Origin: JBBECF01 sp040881945
GTDB taxonomy: Bacteria > Pseudomonadota > Alphaproteobacteria > Dongiales > Dongiaceae
NCBI GenBank assembly: GCA_040881945.1
Contig: JBBECF010000015.1
Span: 1 to 8,309 of the forward strand
Length of the DNA stretch: 8,309 bases
Direction of reading: 5' to 3'
The position numbers and the translations under genes are program-made. Position 1 is the first letter of the stretch. Every line of letters begins with the position of its first letter. The notes below the pieces were generated by a model. That model made no database searches. It was not told the origin of the DNA and was given only the letters and a program-made list of their open reading frames with translations. Positions 1-8,133 of the stretch are shown here, in pieces.

Positions 1-1
1 C

Positions 2-1387
2 CCGGCCAACGTCAGGCTGCTCGAAGCCAAGCTGACGGCCGAGTATTTCGACGTCCTCACCGCCGACAGCGGGCCGGCCGCGCTCGAGCTGATCGCCGCC
101 CACGCCCCTGACATCGTGCTGCTCGACGTGATGATGCCGGGCATGGACGGCTTCGAAGTGTGCGCCCGCATCAAGGCGGACCCCCGGACGCAACACCTGC
201 CGGTCGTCATGGTGACCGCGCTCAGCGATACCCGCGACCGCGTGCGCGGACTCGAGGCCGGCGCCGACGACTTCCTCACCAAACCGGTCAACGACCTCGC
301 GCTGTTCGCCCGCGTGCGCTCCCTCGCGCGCCTCAAGACGATGATCGACGAATGGCGTCTGCGAGAAGAAACCTGCGGAAAATTCGAGCTGCTGCCCGGC
401 GAAGGGGTGGTCGCGCTGGACGACGGCGGCAATGCCCGGGTCCTGCTGGTCGAAGGCCGGGCGCCGGCGGCGGAGAAAATCGTCGAAACGCTTGCGATAA
501 ACGGCAACGTCACGACCGTGGCGTCGACGGCGACGGAAGGACTGGCGCTGAGCCGCCAACAGCCCTTTGACCTCGTGATCGTCAGTCTGCTGATCGGCCA
601 GGAGGATGGCCTGCGCCTGTGCTCGCAACTCCGCGCCCAGGACGAGACGCGCCACCTCCCGGTCCTGCTGATCCTCGACGATTTCGACGCCCGGCGCCTG
701 GCCAAGGCGCTCGACATCGGCGTCAACGACTATCTGATCCGACCGATCGACCGGAACGAGCTGATCGCCCGCGCGCGTACGCAAATCCGCCGCCGCCGCT
801 ACCAGGATCGGCTGCGCGAGAATTACGAGCGCAGCCTGTCGCTGGCGCTGACCGACAGCCTGACCGGCCTGCACAACCGACGCTATATCGTACGCCACCT
901 CGAGGGCCTGATGCGGCGCGCGCACGAGACCGGGAGGCCGCTGTCGCTGATGATGATCGACATCGACCGGTTCAAGTCCATCAACGACACCTACGGTCAT
1001 GCGGCGGGCGACGAGGTTCTGCGCGGGATTGCCAGCCGGGTGAGCGACGACCTGCGCAATTTCGACCTCGTGGCGCGATTCGGCGGCGAGGAGTTCGTCG
1101 CGTTGATGCCGGACACGAAGGGCGACGAGGCGGCCAAGGTTGCCGAGCGCGTGCGCCGGCGCGTTGCCGGCGAGCCCTTCGTCATCGCCGCGGCGCCCGG
1201 CCGCCTGTCCGTGACCGTCAGCATCGGCGTCGCGGCGGCGGGCGGCGAGGACACGCCGGACGAGCTCTTGAAACGTGCCGATGCCGCCCTCTATCGGGCG
1301 AAGGACGGCGGCCGCGACCGGGTCGTCGCCGATGGCGACACCGACCCGATTCCGGCGCCGCCGGCGCTCGCGCGCGCCGCGCCGTGA
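2..1387 (+). CDS. pleD: PleD-type response regulator diguanylate cyclase (5' partial)
   Basis: The domain order is REC, REC, GGDEF, as in Caulobacter PleD, which makes c-di-GMP from two GTP when REC1 is phosphorylated and the protein dimerises. The frame is open from base 2. Alignment from memory to PleD puts the first visible residues (PANVRLLEAKLTAEY) at residue 12, so about 11 codons are missing. REC1 is intact: the phospho-acceptor Asp (codon 125-127, in LLDVMMPGMDG) corresponds to PleD D53, followed by the MVTAL Thr and the Lys of FLTKP (281-283). REC2 (about 434-790) is degenerate, with Ser in the acceptor position (DLVIVSLLIGQEDG), fitting its adaptor role. The GGDEF domain has the active-site GGEEF (1082-1096) and an intact RxxD product-inhibition site, RNFD (1055-1066), so allosteric feedback by c-di-GMP is expected. 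There is a short Pro/Ala-rich tail. divK is the usual upstream neighbour of pleD but would lie outside the window. The gene converges on rpmG with 34 bp between stops. Confidence 0.96.
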   Translation, partial: PANVRLLEAKLTAEYFDVLTADSGPAALELIAAHAPDIVLLDVMMPGMDGFEVCARIKADPRTQHLPVVMVTALSDTRDRVRGLEAGADDFLTKPVNDLALFARVRSLARLKTMIDEWRLREETCGKFELLPGEGVVALDDGGNARVLLVEGRAPAAEKIVETLAINGNVTTVASTATEGLALSRQQPFDLVIVSLLIGQEDGLRLCSQLRAQDETRHLPVLLILDDFDARRLAKALDIGVNDYLIRPIDRNELIARARTQIRRRRYQDRLRENYERSLSLALTDSLTGLHNRRYIVRHLEGLMRRAHETGRPLSLMMIDIDRFKSINDTYGHAAGDEVLRGIASRVSDDLRNFDLVARFGGEEFVALMPDTKGDEAAKVAERVRRRVAGEPFVIAAAPGRLSVTVSIGVAAAGGEDTPDELLKRADAALYRAKDGGRDRVVADGDTDPIPAPPALARAAP

Positions 1388-1402
1388 CGCGGGCGGCGCG
1401 GC
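1376..1402. terminator. GC-only hairpin at the pleD 3' end
   Basis: GCCGCGCCG (1376-1384) and CGGCGCGGC (1394-1402) are perfect 9-bp inverted arms. They enclose a 9-nt loop that starts with the pleD stop codon TGA. The hairpin lies in the short gap between pleD and the convergent rpmG, so it could act on transcripts from either side. No T-run follows on either strand, so this is not a classical intrinsic terminator. In such GC-rich DNA, chance pairing is a real alternative. Confidence 0.4.
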
Positions 1403-1421
1403 ACGTCGATCCGGCGGATGC

Positions 1422-1589
1422 CTACTTGATCTTCGATTCCTTGAAGACGACGTGCTTGCGCGCGACCGGATCGTACTTCTTCAACGCGAGCTTTTCGGTC
1501 GAGGTCCGGGGATTCTTCTTGGTCACGTAGTAATAGCCGGTATCGGCCGTGCTGACCAGTTTGATCAGGATCGTATTTTGCTTGGCCAT
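1422..1589 (-). CDS. rpmG: 50S ribosomal protein L33
   Basis: This 55-residue protein starts MAKQNTILIKLVSTADTGYY and ends HVVFKESKIK. It contains the hallmark VTKKNPR segment and the KLALKKYDPV segment of L33, and matches the full length of the alphaproteobacterial family. It lacks the CxxC pairs of zinc-binding L33, so it is the cysteine-free (zinc-independent) form usual in proteobacteria. It is a component of the large ribosomal subunit near the E site. The ATG start is preceded by GAGGAA with about 5 nt spacing. The gene lies 62 bp downstream of the NUDIX gene on the same strand and converges with pleD. I recall rpmG near pleD in other alphaproteobacteria, so this neighbourhood is probably ancestral. 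Its own promoter was not identified. Confidence 0.97.
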   Translation of the reverse strand: MAKQNTILIKLVSTADTGYYYVTKKNPRTSTEKLALKKYDPVARKHVVFKESKIK

Positions 1590-1617
1590 GGTCGTTCCTC
1601 GGCGGCCCCGGGGCGCT

Positions 1618-1651
1618 CAGGCGGCGCACGATACAGCGGGCGCGCCGCCTG
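1618..1651 (-). terminator. Perfect 10-bp hairpin between the NUDIX gene and rpmG
   Basis: CAGGCGGCGC (1618-1627) and GCGCCGCCTG (1642-1651) are exact reverse complements separated by 14 nt. Read on the minus strand, the stem begins on the base right after the NUDIX stop codon and ends 28 bp before the rpmG start. The position suits a terminator or a processing/attenuation hairpin separating rpmG from upstream transcription. No U-tract follows. A 10-bp palindrome, GCCCCGGGGC, lies at 1605-1614 just ahead of the rpmG ribosome-binding site. Confidence 0.45.
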
Positions 1652-2374
1652 TCAAGCCGGCCGCGGCGACGGTCGCAGGCGCATGACCTCGTCCCGGTAG
1701 CTGAGCAATGGCACCGCCGCGCCGCCGCCGGCGGGTCGGCGCCAGCGGCGCAGGGCCTCGTTGAGCACGAATTCGGTCACATCCACCAGCGCCAGGCGCC
1801 GCGTTTCCGCGACCGGGTGCCAGGCCAGATCCTCGAGCTCGCCGCAGCCACCCAGCTCGCCGGCCGCCTGGCCGCCGTCGGCGAGGAAGAACCGCGTGTT
1901 GAAGCGCCGCGACGACGAGGTCGGCGTGATCGCCCGGCAGATATAGCCGATCGCCGCAAAGGCCGGGCGCGCGCCAATGCGCCGGTAGGCGCGCCAAACA
2001 TCGCCCTCGCCCGGCGGCGGCGCGGCGGCGGCCGCTTCCTGGACCAGGAGCAGGCCGCTCTCCTCGAAGGTCTCGCGCAGCGCGGCGCGCAGGAAGGCCG
2101 CCGGATCGCGCCGGCCGCCGTGGCGGAGCTGGTCGGCGAGCCGCGGCGAAATGGCCTCGGGGAACCCGGAGGGGCGCGAATCGCGTCGATCGACGCGGCC
2201 GCCCGGGAACACGAACACGTTCGGCAGGAACGCGAGCCGGCGATGCCGGCGCCCGAGCAGCACCTCCGGCCCGTGCCGCCCGGCCCGGATCAGCACCAGG
2301 CCGGCCGCGTCGACGGGTCGGACGATGCCCGCTTGCGGGCCGAAGCCCTTCACTGGGCGAAGGCCCGCCGGCAC
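1652..2374 (-). CDS. NUDIX hydrolase, NUDT19-like with an interrupted Nudix box
   Basis: The product is a cytoplasmic hydrolase of nucleoside diphosphates linked to another moiety (CoA- or NAD-like substrates are typical of the closest eukaryotic family; the substrate here is unknown). It is about 240 residues from the chosen start. The Nudix box is split. The glycine end is in VFVFPGGRVD (about residues 53-62), and the metal-binding half is RETFEESG (100-107) with the catalytic glutamates. About 35 residues separate the halves instead of a few. An insertion at this point and the flanking AFLPNVFVFPGG are features of the NUDT19 group. The start is uncertain. No ATG exists near the N-terminus, so GTG at 2374 is used, 2 bp past the peptidase stop. 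GTG at 2353 and a CTG overlapping the peptidase TGA are alternatives. The tight spacing suggests co-transcription and translational coupling with the peptidase gene. Confidence 0.85.
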   Translation of the reverse strand: MPAGLRPVKGFGPQAGIVRPVDAAGLVLIRAGRHGPEVLLGRRHRRLAFLPNVFVFPGGRVDRRDSRPSGFPEAISPRLADQLRHGGRRDPAAFLRAALRETFEESGLLLVQEAAAAAPPPGEGDVWRAYRRIGARPAFAAIGYICRAITPTSSSRRFNTRFFLADGGQAAGELGGCGELEDLAWHPVAETRRLALVDVTEFVLNEALRRWRRPAGGGAAVPLLSYRDEVMRLRPSPRPA

Positions 2375-2376
2375 CT

Positions 2377-3972
2377 TCAGGGGTGCGCCGGGGCGGGCGC
2401 CGCTTCGCCGGTCGCGGCGAGCTCCGGCGGATCGGCGAGATGCACCGCCCGCGCATAGAGCGTCGGCTCCGCCAACAAGCCGAGGGCGAGCTGCAGGTCG
2501 GCCGGCTGTTCGGCGCGCCGGACGGGACAGGCGGCCCGCAGGCCGTCGAGTGCCGCGACGTCGCGCGGATTGGCCCGGTTTCGCAATGTCGTCGGAACGG
2601 CACGAATGTCTCCGGCGCGCAGCGCCGCCAGCATCCGCGCCGCGTCCGCGCCGTCGTTCGTGCAGATCGTCGGCAGCACGCCGAGGCGGTCCAGCGGATA
2701 ACCCGAAGGCGCATGAAAACGCGCCCAGGTCAGGGTCATCTCGCCGTCGTTCGGCATCGTCAGAACGGTCTGCACCGTGCCCTTGCCGTAGGAGTTGCTG
2801 CCGATCACGGCCGCGCGGCCGCTGTCCTGCAAGGCCGCCGCGACGATCTCGGCGGCCGACGCCGAATTGCCGTTGATCAGCACGACGATCGGCAGGCCAT
2901 CGGTGACGTCGCCGGGCGTAGCATCGAAGAATTGGTGGCTGTCGGGATGCCGGCCGTGCGTCGAAACGATCCGACCGCGATCGAGGAACAGATCGGCCGT
3001 CGCCACCGCCTGGTCGAGCAGCCCGCCGGGGTTGCCGCGCAGGTCCAGGACGTAACCGCGCACGGCCCCGCCGATCTCGTCCCGGGCATTGGCGATCTCC
3101 TTGCGCAGGCTGTCGGCGGTCTCCAGGTTGAAGCTGTAGATCCGAAGGTAGCCGACGTCGCCCTCGCGCCGATAGGTCACGGACTCGGGAACCACATGGG
3201 CGCGCGTCACGGCGACCGAGATCGGCGCGCCCTCGCCGCCGCGCAGCACGGTCAGACGGACCCGGCTGTTGACCGGGCCGCGCAGCCGGTCGACAGCTGT
3301 CTGCTGGTCCAGGTCTTGGGCGGGGTCGTCGTCGATGTCGCTGATCAGGTCGTCGGCGCGCAGCCCGGCGCGTTCCGCCGGTGTGTAGTGCATGACCGAG
3401 ACGATGCGGACGCCCGCGTCCTCGACCGCGATGCGCACGCCGATGCCGCCGAAGCCTTCGCGCGACGCCCGGTTCTCCCTTGCCGACTCGGCACCGGAAT
3501 AGTGCGAGTAGCCGTCGAGACTGCCGATGACGCCGGCGAAGACGGCCTCGTAGACGGCCTCGCTCGGCGCCTCGCGAAGCAGCGGCGAGGCCGCCCGCGC
3601 GGCATCGACGGTGCGAGCGGTCAGCACGCCCCAGGCGGTCGCGTCGTCGTCGGCCGGGGTGTAGATGGCCGATGCGGGCTGGCCGTTCACGAGCAGAGCG
3701 AGCCGGGAACCGCGGCGCTGGACCGCCAGGGCCGGGTCGACGGCGGACAGACCGCCGAGGCCGGCCATCGCCAAGTCGTCCGCTGCGACCGCCTCGATGT
3801 AGACCGACTCGATATTCTCGAAGCCGGCCACATACATAGCCCGAGCCGTGCCGGCATCGCGCGCGGCGCGGAATTGGCCGGCGAGGTCGGTGCAGCCGGC
3901 GAGCGCGACCAGCGCCAAGAGGGTGGGCGCCAGCCTCCGCAACGCTGCACCTGCCGGTTTTTCCTGCGCCAT
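2377..3972 (-). CDS. S41 C-terminal processing peptidase, predicted lipoprotein
   Basis: This serine/lysine protease of the CtpA/Prc/Tsp family is likely envelope-anchored and facing the periplasm. With ATG 3972 it has 531 residues. The N-terminus is a clear lipoprotein signal: basic region (K5, RR12-13), hydrophobic core and lipobox LAGC with Cys27. A PDZ domain follows (about 174-246, GFGGIGVRI to the LRGGEG strand), then the S41 domain. NGNSASAAEI supplies catalytic Ser372 and SYGKGTVQ supplies Lys397 and Gln401; the 25- and 4-residue spacings match the Ser/Lys/Gln triad of E. coli Tsp and plant D1P. The roughly 100 residues after the protease core (from about 430) are not a domain I recognise. 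ATG 3972 was chosen because a GGAA lies just upstream and it gives a normal signal peptide. ATG 3981 and GTG 4014 are in-frame alternatives. The gene is followed at once by the NUDIX gene. Confidence 0.92.
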   Translation of the reverse strand: MAQEKPAGAALRRLAPTLLALVALAGCTDLAGQFRAARDAGTARAMYVAGFENIESVYIEAVAADDLAMAGLGGLSAVDPALAVQRRGSRLALLVNGQPASAIYTPADDDATAWGVLTARTVDAARAASPLLREAPSEAVYEAVFAGVIGSLDGYSHYSGAESARENRASREGFGGIGVRIAVEDAGVRIVSVMHYTPAERAGLRADDLISDIDDDPAQDLDQQTAVDRLRGPVNSRVRLTVLRGGEGAPISVAVTRAHVVPESVTYRREGDVGYLRIYSFNLETADSLRKEIANARDEIGGAVRGYVLDLRGNPGGLLDQAVATADLFLDRGRIVSTHGRHPDSHQFFDATPGDVTDGLPIVVLINGNSASAAEIVAAALQDSGRAAVIGSNSYGKGTVQTVLTMPNDGEMTLTWARFHAPSGYPLDRLGVLPTICTNDGADAARMLAALRAGDIRAVPTTLRNRANPRDVAALDGLRAACPVRRAEQPADLQLALGLLAEPTLYARAVHLADPPELAATGEAAPAPAHP

Positions 3973-3986
3973 CCGTTCCATTCCGT

Positions 3987-4005
3987 CGCTCGCGGTTCGC
4001 GAGCG
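3987..4005 (-). other. Hairpin upstream of the peptidase start codon
   Basis: CGCTCGCG (3987-3994) and CGCGAGCG (3998-4005) form a perfect 8-bp stem with a 3-nt loop. It lies 14 bp upstream of the chosen ATG, next to the presumed ribosome-binding region (GGAA at about 3976-3979). If the mRNA starts upstream of it, the stem could modulate translation initiation. If the GTG at 4014 were the start, it would lie inside the coding region. The 111-bp gap to the acyltransferase gene shows no convincing promoter hexamer pair. Confidence 0.3.
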
Positions 4006-4083
4006 CGCGACCACTGCCGGAATGCACTATTACCAGAACACCCACGCGCTGCGATAGAGGGCTGTCGCCCGCGGCGCGCGACC

Positions 4084-5253
4084 TCAATCGGGAGCTGCCG
4101 CCCGCCGGAACGGCGACAGGCCGGCCAGGGCCCCGCGCTCGTGCTCGACCGTCGCCCGTTCGCGGCCGAGGAAGTCGGCGACGGCCCCGGCGAATCCGCG
4201 GTCGGCGATCCAGTGGGCGCTATGGGTGGCGACCGGCAGGTAACCGCGCTGGACCTTGTGCTCGCCCTGGGCTCCGGCCTCGACCCGGGCCAAGCCGCGC
4301 TCGATCGCGAACTCGATGGCTTGGTAGTAGCACGCCTCGAAATGCAGGAACGGGTGGTCCCCGAGGCACCCCCAGTTGCGCCCGTACAGCGTATCGGCGC
4401 CGAGCAGATTAAGGGCGCCGGCAACGATCCGTCCGCGCTCCTCGGCCAGCACCAGCACGACCCGCCCCGCCATCGCCGCGCCGAGCCGATGGAAGAACGC
4501 GCGCGTCAAGTAGGGCTGCCCCCATTTCTGCTCTCCGGTGGCGACATAGCAGCGGTAGAACGCGTCCCAATGCTCCGGGTAAAGGTCGTCGCCGCTCAGC
4601 CGCGTCACGCTGAGGCCGCTGTCCGCCACCGCCCGGCGCTCCTTGCGAATTGCCTTGCGCTTGCGCGCGCTGAGCGAGGCGAGGAAGTCGTCGAAATCGC
4701 CATAGCCGCGATTGCTCCAGTGGAACTGGTAGCCGCTGCGCAGCAGCAACCCGGCGGCGGCGAGCCGCCGGCTGTCGGCGTCGTCCGGGAAGGTGACATG
4801 CAGCGACGACACGCCGAGCTGGCCGGCGGCCGCGATCATGCCGTCGATCAGCGTCCGGCGCGCCGCCTCGGCGCCCGGCCCCGGGCGCGCCAGCAGGCGC
4901 GGACCCGGCACCGGCGTGAACGGCACCGCGACCTGCAGCTTCGGGTAATAGCGCCCGCCGGCCCGTTCGTACGCGGCGGCCCAGCCGTGGTCGAAGACGT
5001 ACTCGCCGTAAGAGTGGCTCTTCAAGTACATCGGCGCACAGGCGACCACCGCGCCGGCCGGGTCCGCCACGACGAGATGGCGCGGCAGCCAGCCGGTGTC
5101 GCGCCCGACCGAGCCGCTGTCCTCGAGCGCCCTGAGAAAAGCGTGTCCGACAAAGGGGTTATCGGTGCCGGCGCAGGCGTCCCACGCGGCGGCGTCGACC
5201 TCGGCGATACGGCCGACCAGCTTGACGGTCGGCGCGTCACGGCCGTCAGGCAC
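4084..5253 (-). CDS. COG3146 (DUF482) FemAB-like N-acyltransferase
   Basis: This 389-residue protein belongs to the COG3146/PF04339 group, which has two tandem GNAT-like folds related to FemAB and leucyl/phenylalanyl transferases. Its substrate is not established; database names suggesting peptidoglycan synthesis are by similarity only. The most conserved parts are visible: YVFDHGWAAAYERAGGRYYP (about 85-104), KLQVAVPFTPVPGPRLL (105-121), the basic stretch SARKRKAIRKERR (195-207), and the signature FLHFEACYYQAIEFAIERGL (302-321) followed by EAGAQGEHKVQRGYLP. There is no signal peptide or membrane segment, so it is probably cytoplasmic. The start is GTG 5253, preceded by GAGGAAG at about 5-6 nt. 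This Shine-Dalgarno overlaps the ridA stop codon (TGAGGA), so the two genes are very likely one operon with coupled translation. The length is normal for the family. Confidence 0.93.
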   Translation of the reverse strand: MPDGRDAPTVKLVGRIAEVDAAAWDACAGTDNPFVGHAFLRALEDSGSVGRDTGWLPRHLVVADPAGAVVACAPMYLKSHSYGEYVFDHGWAAAYERAGGRYYPKLQVAVPFTPVPGPRLLARPGPGAEAARRTLIDGMIAAAGQLGVSSLHVTFPDDADSRRLAAAGLLLRSGYQFHWSNRGYGDFDDFLASLSARKRKAIRKERRAVADSGLSVTRLSGDDLYPEHWDAFYRCYVATGEQKWGQPYLTRAFFHRLGAAMAGRVVLVLAEERGRIVAGALNLLGADTLYGRNWGCLGDHPFLHFEACYYQAIEFAIERGLARVEAGAQGEHKVQRGYLPVATHSAHWIADRGFAGAVADFLGRERATVEHERGALAGLSPFRRAAAPD

Positions 5254-5263
5254 CGGCGCTTCC

Positions 5264-5731
5264 TCAGGCGATCTCGAAGACGGCGTCGACCTCGACCGCG
5301 ACGTTGAGCGGCAGCACGTTGACTCCGACCGCGAAGCGGGCGTGGCGGCCGGCCTTGCCGAAGACCTCGACCATCAGGTCGGACACGCCGTTCGCCACCT
5401 TGGGCTGGTCGGTGAAGCCGTCGGCCGAGTTGACGAAGACGCCGAGCTTGACGCAGCGCCGCACGCGGTCGAGATCGCCGTCCAGGGCCGCCCTGAGCTG
5501 GGCGATGATGTTGAGGCCGCACAGCCGCGCCGCCGCCTGTCCCTGCTCGATCGAGAACGCCTCGCCGAGGCGGCCGATGTATTTGAACTCGCCGTTCCAG
5601 ACCGTGACCTGGCCCGAGACGAAGACAAGCTTGCCGGAGATCGCCGCCGGCACGTAGTTGGCGACCGGCGCCGCCGCCTTCGGCAGCTCGATCTTGAGAT
5701 CGGCCAGCCGTTTGTCGATCTTTCCGGCCAT
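5264..5731 (-). CDS. RidA/YjgF/UK114 family protein
   Basis: The best-known activity of this family is hydrolysis of reactive enamine/imine intermediates such as 2-aminoacrylate, made by PLP enzymes, which protects those enzymes. The protein has 155 residues, longer than E. coli RidA (128) and typical of the YjgF/chorismate-mutase-like branch common in alphaproteobacteria. LVFVSGQVTVWNGE (about 35-48) is the first conserved strand pair. Arg132 in HARFAVGVNVLP aligns with RidA Arg105, which binds the substrate carboxylate, and Glu147 in VAVEVDA aligns with Glu120. This supports a deaminase, but members of this branch have mostly not been tested. The ATG start has a weak GAGAG upstream. This is the first gene of the minus-strand block, 10 bp ahead of the acyltransferase gene. 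Confidence 0.93.
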   Translation of the reverse strand: MAGKIDKRLADLKIELPKAAAPVANYVPAAISGKLVFVSGQVTVWNGEFKYIGRLGEAFSIEQGQAAARLCGLNIIAQLRAALDGDLDRVRRCVKLGVFVNSADGFTDQPKVANGVSDLMVEVFGKAGRHARFAVGVNVLPLNVAVEVDAVFEIA

Positions 5732-5760
5732 CGCGTCGCTCTCTAGGCTGTCGGCGGCGC

Positions 5761-5790
5761 AGCATAGGCGCTTTCGCGTCGGCGTGCCAG
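5761..5790 (-). promoter_or_regulatory. Candidate sigma-70-type promoter for ridA
   Basis: On the minus strand, CTGGCA (5790-5785) and TATGCT (5766-5761) are 18 nt apart. Each matches its consensus hexamer at four of six positions. The -10 lies 29 nt before the ridA ATG, a sensible distance. Matches this weak occur by chance, so this is only a suggestion. Confidence 0.25.
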
Positions 5791-5834
5791 GACACCCAAG
5801 GCTATCGCACTTGGGCGCTGCATTCTAGCTCTTG

Positions 5835-5912
5835 CGTCCTTCGACAGGCTCAGGATGAGGTTGAATCTTGGTGGCACAAAGAAAAACCTCATGCTGAGCT
5901 TGTCGAAGCACG
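5835..5912. repeat. Dispersed REP-like palindromic repeat
   Basis: The arms CTTCGACAGGCTCAGGATGAGG-type (5839-5860) and CCTCATGCTGAGCTTGTCGAAG-type (5887-5908) pair over 22 bp with only two differences, one being a G/T wobble in RNA. Two more inner A-T pairs and three outer pairs (CGT 5835-5837 with ACG 5910-5912) extend it; the loop is about 24 nt. I recognise the core (CTTCGACA, GCTCAG, ATGAGG) as a very common intergenic palindrome of alphaproteobacterial and other proteobacterial genomes, often mistranslated as short proteins containing LSLSKD or HPEPVEG. It resembles REP elements that are moved by REP-associated transposases in other genomes. None is encoded in this window. Its function is unknown. 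Confidence 0.85.
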
Positions 5913-6053
5913 CACAACGCCGATCCAGGTCTTCTTGGGTTGCCGCAGAGTGGTGAAATGCTATGGCCCCACCAGGACACCGGCTTGCCATGCCGGCGAC
6001 CCTGCGCTAGGGATTGCCGCGGCGCCCCCGCCTTTCCCGGATTCGTTACGAGG

Positions 6054-7892
<1,839 letters not shown>

Positions 7893-7894
7893 AA

Positions 7895-7918
7895 GGCGCC
7901 GCCGCCGACGACGGCGCC
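7895..7918 (+). terminator. GC-rich hairpin after the ABC exporter
   Basis: GGCGCCG (7895-7901) and CGGCGCC (7912-7918) are perfect 7-bp arms around a 10-nt loop, starting 2 bp after the exporter stop. Only GAGAAATCCCC follows, without a T-run. The location suits transcription termination or 3'-end protection, but the stem could arise by chance in such GC-rich DNA. Confidence 0.35.
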
Positions 7919-7985
7919 GAGAAATCCCCGACGCGGCAAGGGGGTGCGCTCGCTCCCGGACGATCCGATGCCATGCAATCTGGAA

Positions 7986-8015
7986 TTGTATTCCTGATCA
8001 CGATACAACTATAGA
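7986..8015 (+). promoter_or_regulatory. Candidate sigma-70-type promoter
   Basis: TTGTAT (7986-7991) and TATAGA (8010-8015) are 18 nt apart in an AT-rich stretch. The -35 element sits in a small palindrome, GGAAT-TGT-ATTCC (7982-7994), that could bind a repressor. It would drive rightward transcription through the CtrA-like site. Only sequence resemblance supports it. Confidence 0.3.
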
Positions 8016-8075
8016 TAGCAGTATTCTGGCGCCGAGAACTTCGCGTTCCCGCAACATCTATCGTTTTTCTTCTTC

Positions 8076-8098
8076 GGCGTTAAGCGTCCATTAACGCC
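8076..8098. promoter_or_regulatory. CtrA-type binding site in a perfect palindrome
   Basis: TTAA (8080-8083), seven bases, then TTAAC (8091-8095) is an exact match to the alphaproteobacterial CtrA consensus TTAA-N7-TTAAC. It lies within perfect 8-bp inverted arms, GGCGTTAA (8076-8083) and TTAACGCC (8091-8098), so it matches in both orientations. A possible -10, TAAAAA (8107-8112), is placed so that its -35 position falls at the centre of the box, the arrangement typical of CtrA-activated promoters. The likely target is a plus-strand gene beyond the window; the exporter is on the far side and reads toward the site. Whether CtrA binds is untested. Confidence 0.65.
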
Positions 8099-8133
8099 TC
8101 ATTGCGTAAAAAGCCCGACATACATCTTCTTTC

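Larger units (their letters stand above)
5732..6053. other. Divergent intergenic region between ridA and the ABC exporter
   Basis: These 322 bp separate the start codons of two divergent genes and should hold both promoters. They contain a weak candidate ridA promoter (5761-5790), the long imperfect palindrome at 5835-5912, and a GC-rich stretch (5913-6053) leading to the exporter. The exporter frame stays open back to 5940, but that extension has no family resemblance. For the exporter promoter, only a poor TTGGGT (5935-5940) with TGCTAT (5959-5964) was found. No RNA gene was recognised. Confidence 0.6.

Noticed and set aside
2383..5307. A 974-codon plus-strand open frame covering the peptidase and acyltransferase genes
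   Set aside because: It is antisense to two well-recognised genes and its translation is Arg/Ala/Gly/Val-rich with no family motifs. Long antisense frames are expected where codon third positions are almost always G or C.
5743..5991. Minus-strand short frame containing LILSLSKDARARMQ
   Set aside because: This is the familiar translation of the dispersed palindrome, not a protein gene.
5980..5998. Small inverted repeat CCGGC/GCCGG in the exporter upstream region
   Set aside because: Five-base GC arms are expected by chance in this composition, and no regulator motif is recognisable.
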